From assembly GCF_003337355.1 (NCBI RefSeq), contig NZ_QPJW01000001.1, forward strand, positions 1,364,001 to 1,428,000: a stretch of 64,000 bases of DNA. The letters are read 5' to 3'. The stretch is from Fontibacillus phaseoli (GTDB lineage Bacteria > Bacillota > Bacilli > Paenibacillales > Paenibacillaceae). Of this stretch, positions 55,607 through 63,968 are shown in pieces. The stretch's first letter is position 1. Every line of letters begins with the position of its first letter. The notes under the pieces were generated by a model. The model saw nothing but the letters and a program-made list of their open reading frames with translations. It was not told the DNA's origin and made no database searches. The translations under genes and the position numbers were made by a program.

Positions 55607-56611
55607 CTATCTAAATTCCGAAATGGAAGGTTCCAGTTCTTTCAAGGTCAACCAACGCATGCCCGCTTCAAAATCCTCATGGAACGAGTCCAAAACAATA
55701 ACTTCCGGATTGGACGGCATGAAGTGTTCGTTTTTATAGGCCTCCCATGAACGGTTCCAAGTATCTTTGTCCATCTGGCTTCGGTACAACACGATTTTAT
55801 CCGGAGCTAGGATGACATTGACCATATGAATAATGGTGCAAACCACTTCGATGAATTTTTCACTCTCCAAAGGGCGCTTCCAGTCCACATCGATCGGCAA
55901 ATATTTGATTTCTCCGGCAAGCCCGTCTTTTCCACGGACTACTTTCCCCCCCGTGTAAATCCCCATACCGGGCGCATAGGATTTCGGAAAATAAACGCCT
56001 AGAATGCATTGATTTTCTTCTGTCTCGTTTTGGGCGCAATATCCGATCAAGGCCGCATTCACGTCGTTCTCCAATACAACAGGCAATCCGAACCGAGCCT
56101 GGAGATCTTCGATCATCCGCACGCCTTGGAGCAGTTCGTGACTGGTCACTTTAATTTCACCATCCACGGACTGTCCCGGGATTCCGATCCCGATGACTTT
56201 GATCGATGGATGATTTCCGATAATTAAGCTTATCAATTCATAAAACGGCTTCTGCTCAAACAACGGAATGCAGTACTCTTCCCGCCAGAGGATGGCTTCC
56301 TGCAAATTAACGACGGTAGCCACCATTACATCATTCCCCTGCTTCTCGTTTAAATAAATAACTAAGGCCAGGCTGAAATCATAATTATAACGATAGGTTA
56401 ATGCAGGTCTTCCCCCATTGGAAGGGACCGTTTCATCTTCGGAAAGTTCGCCGATATCCAGCAGTTCTTTAACAAGCGAGGTAATGGTAACTACGCTTAA
56501 TCCCGTCAATGAGGCTAACTGGGGTTTGGTCGCAACCCCGGTCTGCTTCATCGCCCGCCTTACCAAATTCATGTTAATCTCTTTCATTAAATTGTTGCTG
56601 GCTTTTTCCAT
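55607..56611 (-). CDS. ROK family transcriptional regulator, 334 aa
   Basis: The N-terminal HTH is MNLVRRAMKQTGVATKPQLASLTGLSVVTITSLVKELLDIGELSEDE, followed by the degenerate sugar-kinase fold (GIGIPGQSVDGEIKV, VVLENDVNAALIGYC, GGKVVRGKDGLAGEIKYLPI). The usual ROK zinc cluster CxCGxxGC is not evident. AAGGAG supports ATG at 56611. A 17-bp palindrome 40-55 bases upstream is the likely autoregulatory operator. Confidence 0.9.
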   Translation of the reverse strand: MEKASNNLMKEINMNLVRRAMKQTGVATKPQLASLTGLSVVTITSLVKELLDIGELSEDETVPSNGGRPALTYRYNYDFSLALVIYLNEKQGNDVMVATVVNLQEAILWREEYCIPLFEQKPFYELISLIIGNHPSIKVIGIGIPGQSVDGEIKVTSHELLQGVRMIEDLQARFGLPVVLENDVNAALIGYCAQNETEENQCILGVYFPKSYAPGMGIYTGGKVVRGKDGLAGEIKYLPIDVDWKRPLESEKFIEVVCTIIHMVNVILAPDKIVLYRSQMDKDTWNRSWEAYKNEHFMPSNPEVIVLDSFHEDFEAGMRWLTLKELEPSISEFR

Positions 56612-56649
56612 AAGCATCTCCTTCCAAAGGAAACATAAAAAATCGACTT

Positions 56650-56666
56650 AATAAAGTATCTTTATT
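56650..56666. promoter_or_regulatory. ROK-type operator
   Basis: AATAAAG-TAT-CTTTATT is a perfect inverted repeat with 7-bp arms just upstream of the ROK gene, similar in style to XylR/NagC-type operators. The remainder of 56612-56881 has no clear gene. Confidence 0.65.
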
Positions 56667-56881
56667 TATAATGCTACAACCGATTTTTCCTGTCAAGACG
56701 AAGATTCTCCGGAAATTCTTGCAACCCGCCAGGACGTTTATATCGACCATATGAAGAGCAATTACAGCATCGTCGATATCGGCAGCCAGGTTGTCGGATA
56801 CCGGAATTCCAACAAAAAAACGCCTCGCTTCCGCCGGGAAAAAGCAGAAAAGAGAGCGTTTCATGTATTAAGCCGTGTCTC

Positions 56882-57391
56882 TTATTTTTTTGCGCGCATC
56901 GCCGCGCTCTCTTCTTCGTTAGGTCCATACACACCTGGAGGAACCAGAGCAGCTTGGCGCATCAGAATCGTCATTTGACCGCGGTGATGAATTTGATGGC
57001 GTACCACCGTATTCAATACACCGCTGTAGGTTGTTTTCATAAAACCGAACAACAGGAGACTCTCGGACAACTTCTCATTGCTCCACTGTTGTTTGACCGC
57101 ATTCGCAACCGCATCGCTCATCCGGCGGTAACCCTCAAGGATGTCCGAAGCGCTGTCCGGTTTTGATGCTGTATAATCCGGCCCGTCGATTTGCAACCCC
57201 GCCGCAGCCAGCATAGCACCAAGAGCGCTAGTTAAGTGCCAGCCCAGGTCACCAAGGGTCCTTGCCTGAGTTGCCGATACCGATTGCTGCAACGACTCGT
57301 CCGTCAACGTCTCAAGTACTTTCAGCGTAAGTGCTTCTTCCTGACTCCAGTCTTCCAGAAATTCATGAATGCTCCGATAAAACACAGACAT
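56882..57391 (-). CDS. DinB-like putative metal-dependent enzyme, 169 aa
   Basis: The DinB four-helix fold is indicated by LGDLGWHLTSALGAMLAAAG (first metal His) and TVVRHQIHHRGQMTILMRQA (His pair), ending with PPGVYGPNEEE. Members include thiol-dependent transferases and DNA-damage-induced proteins of unknown role. AAAGGAG is very close to the ATG at 57391; the GTG two codons later has more usual spacing. Confidence 0.88.
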   Translation of the reverse strand: MSVFYRSIHEFLEDWSQEEALTLKVLETLTDESLQQSVSATQARTLGDLGWHLTSALGAMLAAAGLQIDGPDYTASKPDSASDILEGYRRMSDAVANAVKQQWSNEKLSESLLLFGFMKTTYSGVLNTVVRHQIHHRGQMTILMRQAALVPPGVYGPNEEESAAMRAKK

Positions 57392-57521
57392 CGCTCCTTT
57401 AGGTATGTAGTTAGTTAGATACTTCGTCATAAAGAATAAAGAACTGCGCAATCATATCAACCTTTAACTTTTTGCTAGACTGCGCTTCTTTAGTATACCC
57501 GGACTCAGCCGCGAAATTCCA

Positions 57522-58124
57522 CTAAGGCGTGCACCAAATCAAATGCATCATTCCGGACATGTGGTGCTCCGCTTTCTGTATATTCAATGGTGAATCGGCT
57601 ATCAATCTCATAATATCCCGGTTTTGATGGCAGCCGACAAACCTGTACGCGAGCGGATCAAGTGTTTTCTGCGCGAATGCAATCGCCCCGTTCGAGCTGA
57701 TGCCATGTTCCAGTAAAAGAATGCGCCCTCCCGGCTTACACCAGCGGCTTATGTTATGAAGCACCTTCATCGGATCGCGATAAGAACATAGTGAAAGCGT
57801 GGAAACAACGGTATCAAAGTCATGCTCATTTAGGAGAAGCGATTCCACATCGCCTTGAATATATTCCATCTTTAAACCGTATTTCGTGTCGTTAGCCAGT
57901 TTTACCTTTTCAAGCATAGCCGGGCTGAAATCTACAGCCGTTAATTCAATGTCGGAACGATAATAAGGCAAGTTACTGCCGGCTCCAACCCCGAGTTCCA
58001 ACACTTTTCCGAAGGCGGAACTAAGCAAGTGGCGGCGGTGTTCTCCGAGCTCTCGTTTCTCCCTTTTTCTGTCGTACATGTTGGCCTGTTTATCGAATTT
58101 GTGAATTTGCTTTTCCACTCTCAT
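57522..58124 (-). CDS. Class I SAM-dependent methyltransferase, UbiE/phosphatidylethanolamine-methylase-like, 200 aa
   Basis: Motif I is VLELGVGAGSNLPYY (about 41-55), then LTAVDFSPAMLEKVK, FDTVVSTLSLCSYRDP and KPGGRILLLEHG. The Y..IELTAVDFSP.ML and LLLEHG pattern fits the UbiE-like group with short length. GAGGAG precedes the ATG at 58124. A palindrome matching that of the neighbouring double-HTH TetR gene lies 42-55 bases upstream, suggesting control by that protein. Confidence 0.9.
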   Translation of the reverse strand: MRVEKQIHKFDKQANMYDRKREKRELGEHRRHLLSSAFGKVLELGVGAGSNLPYYRSDIELTAVDFSPAMLEKVKLANDTKYGLKMEYIQGDVESLLLNEHDFDTVVSTLSLCSYRDPMKVLHNISRWCKPGGRILLLEHGISSNGAIAFAQKTLDPLAYRFVGCHQNRDIMRLIADSPLNIQKAEHHMSGMMHLIWCTP

Positions 58125-58165
58125 GACATCACTCCTCTTTAGATACTTAATAATATTCTATTCAA

Positions 58166-58179
58166 ATACTAACTAGTAT
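58166..58179. promoter_or_regulatory. TetR-type operator, methyltransferase side
   Basis: ATACTAACTAGTAT (imperfect palindrome) matches 12 of 14 bases of the reverse complement of the site at 59053-59066 upstream of the TetR gene. It lies in the promoter region of the methyltransferase. Confidence 0.65.
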
Positions 58180-58243
58180 GTTAAAACTAAAAATAAACCC
58201 CGTAAAATATTCTGCGGACAGGTTGTACGGGGTACATAAACTC

Positions 58244-59020
58244 TTATTTGGGCGCAATACCTTGCCATATCACTTTAGCCATAGTATGGAGCAACTGCTG
58301 AGGCTGACAACGGACCGGATCGATCATCCATTCGATGACGACTCCTTTCAGCAACGCATCCACCATAATACCGAGCGACTGCGGATCAAGATTATCCGCT
58401 ATATATCCTTTTTGCTGCATTTGTAACAGAAATGTCCCTAAAGTTTCCAAACTTTTGCCATACATCGCTTGCAGCTTCTCCCGGATTTCCTGCTCCCTGC
58501 TGGAAGTGACGAATTCAAAAAACAGAAGGGAACCCCCATCCCCGGATTCCAGGCAATCAAACTGGGACTGAAGCCAGACCGTCAAAGCAGCTTCCGGATT
58601 AGCAACTTCCAACAGGTTCTCGATCTGCACCGGCAGTTGATGCATCTGCTGCGATAAATTTCTTTCCATGATAGCCAGGAATAAATCCTGCTTACTTGAA
58701 AAGTGCCAATAAACGGCTCCCTTGGTTAAACCAGCTTCAGCTGCGACTTTGTCCAAAGATGTCGTGGTGTATCCCTGTTCGGCAAAAGTTTTTGCGGCAG
58801 CTTCCAAAATCCGGGTACGCGTATCATTTAGCGATTCTTGATTTTCACATTGCTTCTCCATCAGCCAGTTTCTCATCCCCTGCTTATCTCCAAAATGACG
58901 GCGCACGGCGGTCCAGTGGACACCTGCCAAATGGGCAACTTCCGCAAAGGTGATCTGATCGAACGGCTTGGTGCCCGCCAATTCCTGCGCGGCTTCCAGA
59001 ACCTGGTTTCTAACGCTCAT
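58244..59020 (-). CDS. TetR-family regulator with two tandem DNA-binding domains, 258 aa
   Basis: Residues about 1-55 form one TetR-like HTH (VRNQVLEAAQELAGTKPFDQITFAEVAHLAGVHWTAVRRHFGDKQGMRNWL). Residues about 65-118 form a second, canonical one (TRTRILEAAAKTFAEQGYTTTSLDKVAAEAGLTKGAVYWHFSSKQDLFLAIME). The C-terminal domain (about 125-258) is a normal TetR ligand domain. The usual length is about 190-200, so one extra HTH has been added. Operators precede both this gene and the methyltransferase next to it. Confidence 0.92.
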   Translation of the reverse strand: MSVRNQVLEAAQELAGTKPFDQITFAEVAHLAGVHWTAVRRHFGDKQGMRNWLMEKQCENQESLNDTRTRILEAAAKTFAEQGYTTTSLDKVAAEAGLTKGAVYWHFSSKQDLFLAIMERNLSQQMHQLPVQIENLLEVANPEAALTVWLQSQFDCLESGDGGSLLFFEFVTSSREQEIREKLQAMYGKSLETLGTFLLQMQQKGYIADNLDPQSLGIMVDALLKGVVIEWMIDPVRCQPQQLLHTMAKVIWQGIAPK

Positions 59021-59052
59021 TCTCTTCTCCCTGCTTATCCATTTATTTATAA

Positions 59053-59066
59053 ATACCGGTTAGTAT
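59053..59066. promoter_or_regulatory. TetR-type operator, autoregulatory side
   Basis: ATACCGGTTAGTAT lies 33-46 bases upstream of the double-HTH TetR gene and is the near match (inverted) of the site at 58166-58179. Confidence 0.65.
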
Positions 59067-59229
59067 GTGAATATAATATTATGCTTTTTTAATAAATGCA
59101 ACAAATGCTTTAATTCTCCCTTTAGAGTCAGTTTTGCAATCTTGCTCTCCTATTATGGAAACGTCAAATAACCCGGTTTTGTGTGTTACACTGGGCACGT
59201 AAAAAATCATATAGGAGATGTGGCCAAAC

Positions 59230-59850
59230 ATGCATACCGTAATTAAACCTAAAATTCTTTATTTCGGCACTACCGTCGTGCTGATCAGTACGTTAAATGA
59301 AGACGGATCCCCGAATTTGGCGCCGATGTCATCGGCCTGGTGGCTTAATGAATCCTGTATGCTTGGACTTAGCCATAAATCGCAGACCGTGCAAAATTTG
59401 ATACGGGAACGACAGTGCGTCCTTAACTTGCCCTCCCCGGATTTGATTCCAGCGATCGACAATCTGACCTTGCTAACCGGGCGGAATCCCGTACCGGATT
59501 CAAAGGCAGAGCGAGGATATATGTACGAAAAAGATAAATTTGGCGTCTCGGGATTATCTCCGCTTCCTTCCCATCAGGTAAGAGCACCGCGCGTGGAACA
59601 ATGTCCTGTCCATTTGGAAGCATCCGTAGTACAATTACATTCATTCGAAGCACCGAGTTCCCTGACGGCCATCGAAGTGCGCATCGAAAAAGTGCATGTT
59701 GAGGATAGCCTGCTTATGGAGGGAAAGCCCCATCATATCGATCCATCCAAATGGAATCCGATGATCATGAATTTTTGTCAGTATTTTGGATTAAGCGAGC
59801 AGTTATCGGCGTCTAAATTAGCTCCTGTTTTTGGACTTGGCTCCTCCTGA
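59230..59850 (+). CDS. Flavin reductase-like FMN-binding protein, 206 aa
   Basis: The split-barrel flavin reductase fold is indicated by VVLISTLNEDGSPNLAPMSSAWWLNESCMLGL, HKSQTVQNLIRERQCVLNLPS and CPVHLEASVVQL. These proteins bind FMN and reduce it or act on small substrates. AGGAG is 12 bases before the ATG at 59230; no better start exists. It runs divergently from the TetR gene, so the operator at 59053 could affect it too. Followed at 65 bases by an NAD(P)-binding protein gene. Confidence 0.88.
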   Translation: MHTVIKPKILYFGTTVVLISTLNEDGSPNLAPMSSAWWLNESCMLGLSHKSQTVQNLIRERQCVLNLPSPDLIPAIDNLTLLTGRNPVPDSKAERGYMYEKDKFGVSGLSPLPSHQVRAPRVEQCPVHLEASVVQLHSFEAPSSLTAIEVRIEKVHVEDSLLMEGKPHHIDPSKWNPMIMNFCQYFGLSEQLSASKLAPVFGLGSS

Positions 59851-59914
59851 CAAAGCCTTGTGCTGGATCTGGCTTGCCCTGCAAAACCCTATTTTATAAA
59901 GTGGAGTGATCGGA

Positions 59915-60583
59915 TTGAGTATGAAGAACAAAAGTGCATTAATTCTCGGTGCAACGGGGCTCATCGGAAACGAACTTTTGCAGTTATTATTGCAGTCGGA
60001 CACTTATGAACGCGTCACCGTGTTGGTTCGTAAACCGGTAGCGGTTCAGCATCCGAAGCTTACTCAAATTCCGGTAGACTTCAATCGATTAGATAACTTT
60101 GAGGATGCTTTTGCCGTCCATGATATATTTTGCTGCCTTGGAACAACCATTAAGAAGGCGGGGGCGCAGTCGGCGTTCAAATTGGTCGATTTCGAATATC
60201 CGCTCAAAGCTGCACAGTTAGCCAAAAAACAAGGCGCACGGCAGTACTTGATCGTATCGGCCATAGGAGCCGACAGCCGGTCCAAAGTCTTTTATAGCCG
60301 CACAAAAGGTGAAATCGAAGAGGCTTTGAGACAACTCAAATTTCCTTCCCTGCATATATTCCGCCCTTCTTTATTGCTGGGAAAAAGAAATGAGTTTCGC
60401 CTGGGGGAGAAAGCGGCAACCCTGCTTAGTCCGGTTTTTTCCCCGTTGATGATGGGATCGTTGAAAAAGTATAAGCCGATTCAAGCGAAAGAGGTAGCTC
60501 AAGCGATGGTTGCGGTGGCGAACGGAAATCAAAGCGGCGAATTTGTTTATGATTGGACCGAAATGAAAAGGAACGACAAATAA
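59915..60583 (+). CDS. NAD(P)-binding oxidoreductase, HTATIP2/YraR-like, 222 aa
   Basis: The Rossmann motif SALILGATGLIGNELLQLLLQ opens the protein, followed by IFCCLGTTIKKAGAQSAFKLVDFEYPLKAAQLAKKQGARQYLIVSAIGAD and SRTKGEIEEAL, the pattern of atypical SDR proteins like YraR and HTATIP2. The TTG at 59915 has GGAG at better spacing (8) than the ATG at 59921. Likely cotranscribed with the flavin reductase-like gene. Substrate unknown. Confidence 0.88.
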   Translation: MSMKNKSALILGATGLIGNELLQLLLQSDTYERVTVLVRKPVAVQHPKLTQIPVDFNRLDNFEDAFAVHDIFCCLGTTIKKAGAQSAFKLVDFEYPLKAAQLAKKQGARQYLIVSAIGADSRSKVFYSRTKGEIEEALRQLKFPSLHIFRPSLLLGKRNEFRLGEKAATLLSPVFSPLMMGSLKKYKPIQAKEVAQAMVAVANGNQSGEFVYDWTEMKRNDK

Positions 60584-60627
60584 AAAGGATTGAAGCATGA
60601 ACCCTCTCCAACCCCTACTAGGACCTA

Positions 60628-60807
60628 TTATTTTGCCGGCTCCCACTTGCAACGAATCGGAGACGTAATAGCTTCTTCCTGCTTCAGTTCTTTAAACGCC
60701 TTGTCGATCTCTTTCCGGTCCAATCCGGAGAGCTGTTCCACTTCACCTGCGCTGACTGGTTTACCGGCTGCTTTCATAGTTTCGAGTACTTGTTCTTTCA
60801 CACTCAC
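60628..60807 (-). CDS. Small winged-helix-like protein, 59 aa
   Basis: GGAGGTGA lies 5 bases before a GTG at 60807, chosen over longer in-frame starts. The product (VKEQVLETMKAAGKPVSAGEVEQLSGLDRKEIDKAFKELKQEEAITSPIRCKWEPA) is essentially one winged-helix HTH; small proteins of this type occur widely in Bacillales and Clostridia and may bind DNA. No ligand domain is present. Confidence 0.82.
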   Translation of the reverse strand: MSVKEQVLETMKAAGKPVSAGEVEQLSGLDRKEIDKAFKELKQEEAITSPIRCKWEPAK

Positions 60808-60917
60808 CTGGGTCACCTCCATTCCTACATTTACCACAACAATACCAAACATTCGTTCCCGATCCTAGGCTGTTTGAAAAATGTTCATTTTTGTAAGCAT
60901 CTCTTCAGCACGCTGGT

Positions 60918-61460
60918 CTAATAAGGAAAATCATTCCAATCGATCTGCGTCCTTTTATTTTCCGCCCAATCGTTTTTTAGAATTGCGTAACCGATGGAGT
61001 CATGTATTTTTCCGTCTTCGGAAGGCCAGGATTGGCGGTGAAACGCTTCTTTCACGAAACCTGCATGATGAAACGTTTTCCGCATGGCATAATTATCAGC
61101 GCGTGTATGGCCCTCAAGCCGGATCTTATCTTCGTAATTCGAAAATAGGTATTCAACGAGTTTCTTCACCGCTTGTCCCCCATACCCCTGCCCGCGATGC
61201 CGCGCACCGATACGGATATCAAACATCGGTGTAGGATCTTCAAGGTCGAAAACCCGAAGCAATCCGATTCTTGCTCCCTTATCGTCAACAATCCAGAACG
61301 TCTTCTTCTCTTCCGTAGAGTCATACCTTCCCGATAAGATCTGCTCTCGCACGGCCGCTTCCGTTAATGTCGAGACTCCATGAAATGGCCACCCCTCCCC
61401 GGATAGGAAAGAAACTAACTCATCCGCTTCATCAAAATAGAGCTGCAAATTCACAGACAT
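60918..61460 (-). CDS. GNAT acetyltransferase, RimJ/RimL-like, 180 aa
   Basis: Motif A is FDIRIGARHRGQGYGGQAVKKLVEYLF (about 80-106), followed by the RimL-type RLEGHTRADNYAMRKTFHHAGFVKEAFHRQSW motif B. This class acetylates N-termini or aminoglycoside-like amines; the target cannot be read. TGGAGG supports the ATG at 61460. Confidence 0.9.
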   Translation of the reverse strand: MSVNLQLYFDEADELVSFLSGEGWPFHGVSTLTEAAVREQILSGRYDSTEEKKTFWIVDDKGARIGLLRVFDLEDPTPMFDIRIGARHRGQGYGGQAVKKLVEYLFSNYEDKIRLEGHTRADNYAMRKTFHHAGFVKEAFHRQSWPSEDGKIHDSIGYAILKNDWAENKRTQIDWNDFPY

Positions 61461-61500
61461 GATTCAACCTCCATTTGCTACTTCAATATTTCCACAATCT

Positions 61501-61535
61501 AAAACGCCTACCAAGTTCATCATACTTGATAGGCG
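61501..61535 (-). terminator. Intrinsic terminator after the YsnE-like gene
   Basis: CGCCTACCAAGT (61505-61516) pairs with ACTTGATAGGCG (61524-61535) with one G-T pair; on the minus strand TTTT follows. Lies 19 bases past the stop at 61554. Confidence 0.8.
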
Positions 61536-61553
61536 CCTCATTGGAATAGCTGA

Positions 61554-62018
61554 TTATAATTCCTTTGTCATAAATACGCTGTTGGGATCCTCAATGTAAT
61601 CGGCAAACGGAGCGCAATAGGTGAATCCGTACTTTTCATAAAGTTTTTTGGCGGGTTCGAAGGCAGCCATGGAGCCCGTCTCCAAACTTAACCGGACATA
61701 TCCGCGGCGCTTGGCTTCATGTATAAGATGTTCCATCATCAACTTGGCAACGCCTTTTCTTAGATGAGCAGTAGACGTTTTCATGGATTTGACCTCCGCG
61801 TGCTGGTTGTCCAGCTCTTTAAGCGCTCCGCAGCCAAGCAGTTCATTCCCTTCCCAGACGCTCCAAAAAGTGATTTCCGGTTTTCTCAATTTTTCAAGAT
61901 CAAGCGCGTGAATGCTTTCCGGCGGCGAATGCAATGTCATGCTATGGAGATGCTCTCCGATTAATCGAGCTACTTCCGGTCCGGTTAGATCGTCCACTCT
62001 AATATCCAATCCTATCAC
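61554..62018 (-). CDS. GNAT acetyltransferase, YsnE-like, 154 aa
   Basis: The sequence fits the YsnE group: VDDLTGPEVARLIGEHLHSMTLHSPPESIHALDLEKLR, CGALKELD..HAEVKSMKTS..HLRKGVAKLMMEHLIHEAKRRGY and ...SLETGS...FEPAKKLYEKYGF. B. subtilis YsnE has been linked to indole-3-acetic acid production in some Bacillus; the reaction here is unproven. It begins with GTG at 62018 with a weak ribosome site; a TTG three codons later is possible. Confidence 0.9.
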   Translation of the reverse strand: MIGLDIRVDDLTGPEVARLIGEHLHSMTLHSPPESIHALDLEKLRKPEITFWSVWEGNELLGCGALKELDNQHAEVKSMKTSTAHLRKGVAKLMMEHLIHEAKRRGYVRLSLETGSMAAFEPAKKLYEKYGFTYCAPFADYIEDPNSVFMTKEL

Positions 62019-62119
62019 TCACCATTCTCTGACTTTTTTTTAATCCATAGTATATGTTTTATTTTTTGCTCGCTCAACGCTACCATGGATTGTTAGAATG
62101 ATAAATATTGGAAGAATGA

Positions 62120-62590
62120 TTATTTCCCTTGTGCGACGGACTTGCTAGGCTGACGCAAACCTCCGAATTTGAACACGAATATTCCGGCCACGATAACTAA
62201 CACGCCAACCAGCTGTTTCCAGGTAAACGGTACTTGCTGAAGCCCGAACCAGCCCAACGAGTCCCATAACAAAGCAAAAATGAGCTGGGATGTCATCACG
62301 ATGGAGACGGCATAGGTTGGCCCGAGAAGCTTGATCCCGTTGACCATGCAGACGACGACTCCCACGCCGATAATGCCGCTGAACCAAAACCACATTTGCA
62401 TATGTTCAAGACGGAACATATTAGCCCCTTCAAAAATCAAGCCGAACAGGAAAGAGGTGAGAAATCCCAACCCTAGCACTAAGGTCGTCGTTGCCCAGGA
62501 ATTGGCGTGTTCATTTACCTTGCTGTTATAAATATTTTGCAAACCCACCAGCGAACCGGCGAGCAGCGCCCAAAAAAGCCCAAGCAACAT
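62120..62590 (-). CDS. DMT family transporter, YdcZ (DUF606) type, 156 aa
   Basis: Five predicted helices in the half-size YdcZ form of the drug/metabolite transporter family (GLFWALLAGSLVGLQNIYNSKVNEH...GVLVIVAGIFVFKFG). Half-size DMT proteins work as dimers, often as heterodimers with a neighbour. A similar gene lies two genes away at 63373. AAGGAGG precedes the ATG; 4 bases separate it from the Crp-like gene, so it is co-transcribed with it. Confidence 0.9.
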   Translation of the reverse strand: MLLGLFWALLAGSLVGLQNIYNSKVNEHANSWATTTLVLGLGFLTSFLFGLIFEGANMFRLEHMQMWFWFSGIIGVGVVVCMVNGIKLLGPTYAVSIVMTSQLIFALLWDSLGWFGLQQVPFTWKQLVGVLVIVAGIFVFKFGGLRQPSKSVAQGK

Positions 62591-62594
62591 TGCT

Positions 62595-63308
62595 TTATAC
62601 CTCCTTCCCTTTCTCGTAAATATTATGGCTGGCCAACGCGCTCAAACCCTCACGGTCCTTCACGATTATGCCGCTTTTTGTTCGTTCTATAAGTCCATCC
62701 GAGCAAAATTGAAAGAGAATCCGGTTCAGATGTCTGTAGCTGACCCCTATCAAGTTTGCCGCGTCTTTCAAGCTAGCCGTACTTAGCTGCCCGTGAAATA
62801 GGGAATCTTCATCATCAAAGGAAACGGACAATAAGTAGCTTGCCAGACGCACTTCCACCGGATACATCAAATTGAAGCTTAATGAATTGGATTTGATGAA
62901 AAATTTATTGGTGATAATTCCCAGCAAAAATTGCAGAAAGGGTACATCGTCCTTCGCAAATTGCCTTAACCAACGGTAGGAAAGGCCGATCATATGAACC
63001 GAGGTAACCGCTTCGACGGTATTTATAATCTCCGTATGCTGAACATACTCGATATCTCCAACTACTTCCAGGGGCGTCTTAAACGCGAGAATCAGCGTTT
63101 TTCCCTCCACTGAAGTCGTATAGATTTTAATCTTCCCTTTAACAAGCACATATAGGACCTCGGAGGGATCGCCTTGGGAACATATCAATTCTCCGACATC
63201 AAAGCCGTACAGCGTCAAATGGGATTTTAAAAGCCCATGGAAAACGGTGTCCAGCTCAAAAGCCTGCAGGTAGGAGTTTAAAAGCTCCTCGTCTTTCATC
63301 TCTCTCAT
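62595..63308 (-). CDS. Crp/Fnr family transcriptional regulator, YeiL-like, 237 aa
   Basis: A cyclic-nucleotide-binding fold (about 20-130, LTLYGFDVGELICSQGDPSEVLYVLVKGKIKIYTTSVEGKTLIL) precedes a winged HTH (LKDAANLIGVSYRHLNRILFQFCSDGLIERTKSGIIV). The pattern fits the YeiL-like branch. It lies between two YdcZ-type genes on the same strand and probably controls them; effector unknown. The residue set for cAMP binding is not convincing. Confidence 0.9.
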   Translation of the reverse strand: MREMKDEELLNSYLQAFELDTVFHGLLKSHLTLYGFDVGELICSQGDPSEVLYVLVKGKIKIYTTSVEGKTLILAFKTPLEVVGDIEYVQHTEIINTVEAVTSVHMIGLSYRWLRQFAKDDVPFLQFLLGIITNKFFIKSNSLSFNLMYPVEVRLASYLLSVSFDDEDSLFHGQLSTASLKDAANLIGVSYRHLNRILFQFCSDGLIERTKSGIIVKDREGLSALASHNIYEKGKEV

Positions 63309-63372
63309 TTATTTTTCGTCACCCCCGGTAACAGTTCATTATGCCCGTTATTCTTCATCTATTTTCATGAGT

Positions 63373-63798
63373 TTATAATCTTAAAATAATTACGCCCGCG
63401 ATCATCATTACAATTCCGATAAACTGGGGCAGCTTCATTTTTTGCTTCACTACGCCAAACCAGCCGTTAATATCGACGAGAAAAGTTAATCCGAGTTGTG
63501 CAATCAGCAGTGCCGATATGGTAAACGTAACCCCGGTTTGCTGAATCGCCGTAACGTTGCCGAAAATAATGATCGCCGCCAATGCGCCGCCTGTCAAATA
63601 TAACGGCTTTACTTGCTTGAACTGCCGCCATTTGCTCTCACGGACAAACATCAGGATTAGCAAAGCCGTAACAAACCCGGTCATCTGCGTAATCGCTGCC
63701 GCCTGCCAAGTGCCGATATCCTGGCTGATCCGGGAATTGGCCACGCCCTGCAGCGTAATAAATGCCCCGGCCAAGAACGCAAATATCAATCCTCTCAT
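63373..63798 (-). CDS. DMT family transporter, YdcZ (DUF606) type, 141 aa
   Basis: Five predicted helices (MRGLIFAFLAGAFITLQGVANSRISQDIGTWQAAAITQMTGF...GIVMMIAGVIILRL), the same half-size fold as the gene at 62120. AGGAGAG precedes the ATG at 63798. It is first in a likely three-gene block with the Crp-like regulator and the second YdcZ gene, so the two transporters may pair. Substrate unknown. Confidence 0.9.
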   Translation of the reverse strand: MRGLIFAFLAGAFITLQGVANSRISQDIGTWQAAAITQMTGFVTALLILMFVRESKWRQFKQVKPLYLTGGALAAIIIFGNVTAIQQTGVTFTISALLIAQLGLTFLVDINGWFGVVKQKMKLPQFIGIVMMIAGVIILRL

Positions 63799-63936
63799 GT
63801 CTGTTTCTCTCCTCCGTGAAAACTGTTCCTCCTAATTAAAAGATATCCTCAAGTTTTTGGAAAGGACATATGTCCTCGGCTAATTGATGTACAAGAAGCC
63901 TCTTTTGAAATGAGTGGGGATTCTATTATAAATGCA

Positions 63937-63968
63937 TAAAAAAAGCACGTCACCTATCGTGTCATGCT
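63937..63968 (-). terminator. Intrinsic terminator of a gene beyond the right edge
   Basis: AGCACGTCAC and GTGTCATGCT (63944-63953 with 63959-63968, about 8 of 10 pairs) form a stem; on the minus strand eight T follow. The last 15 bases (63986-64000) read VPAE-stop on the minus strand and may be the tail of the gene it serves. Confidence 0.65.

Noticed and set aside
56574..56864. 96-codon minus-strand frame overlapping the ROK start
   Set aside because: Runs in a different frame through the ROK start and its operator, without a ribosome site.
56690..56880. Plus-strand frame reading DVYIDHMKS.YSIVDIG, reminiscent of the tail of polymorphic toxins
   Set aside because: No start or upstream toxin body, and it overlaps the ROK promoter region; resemblance too short to trust.
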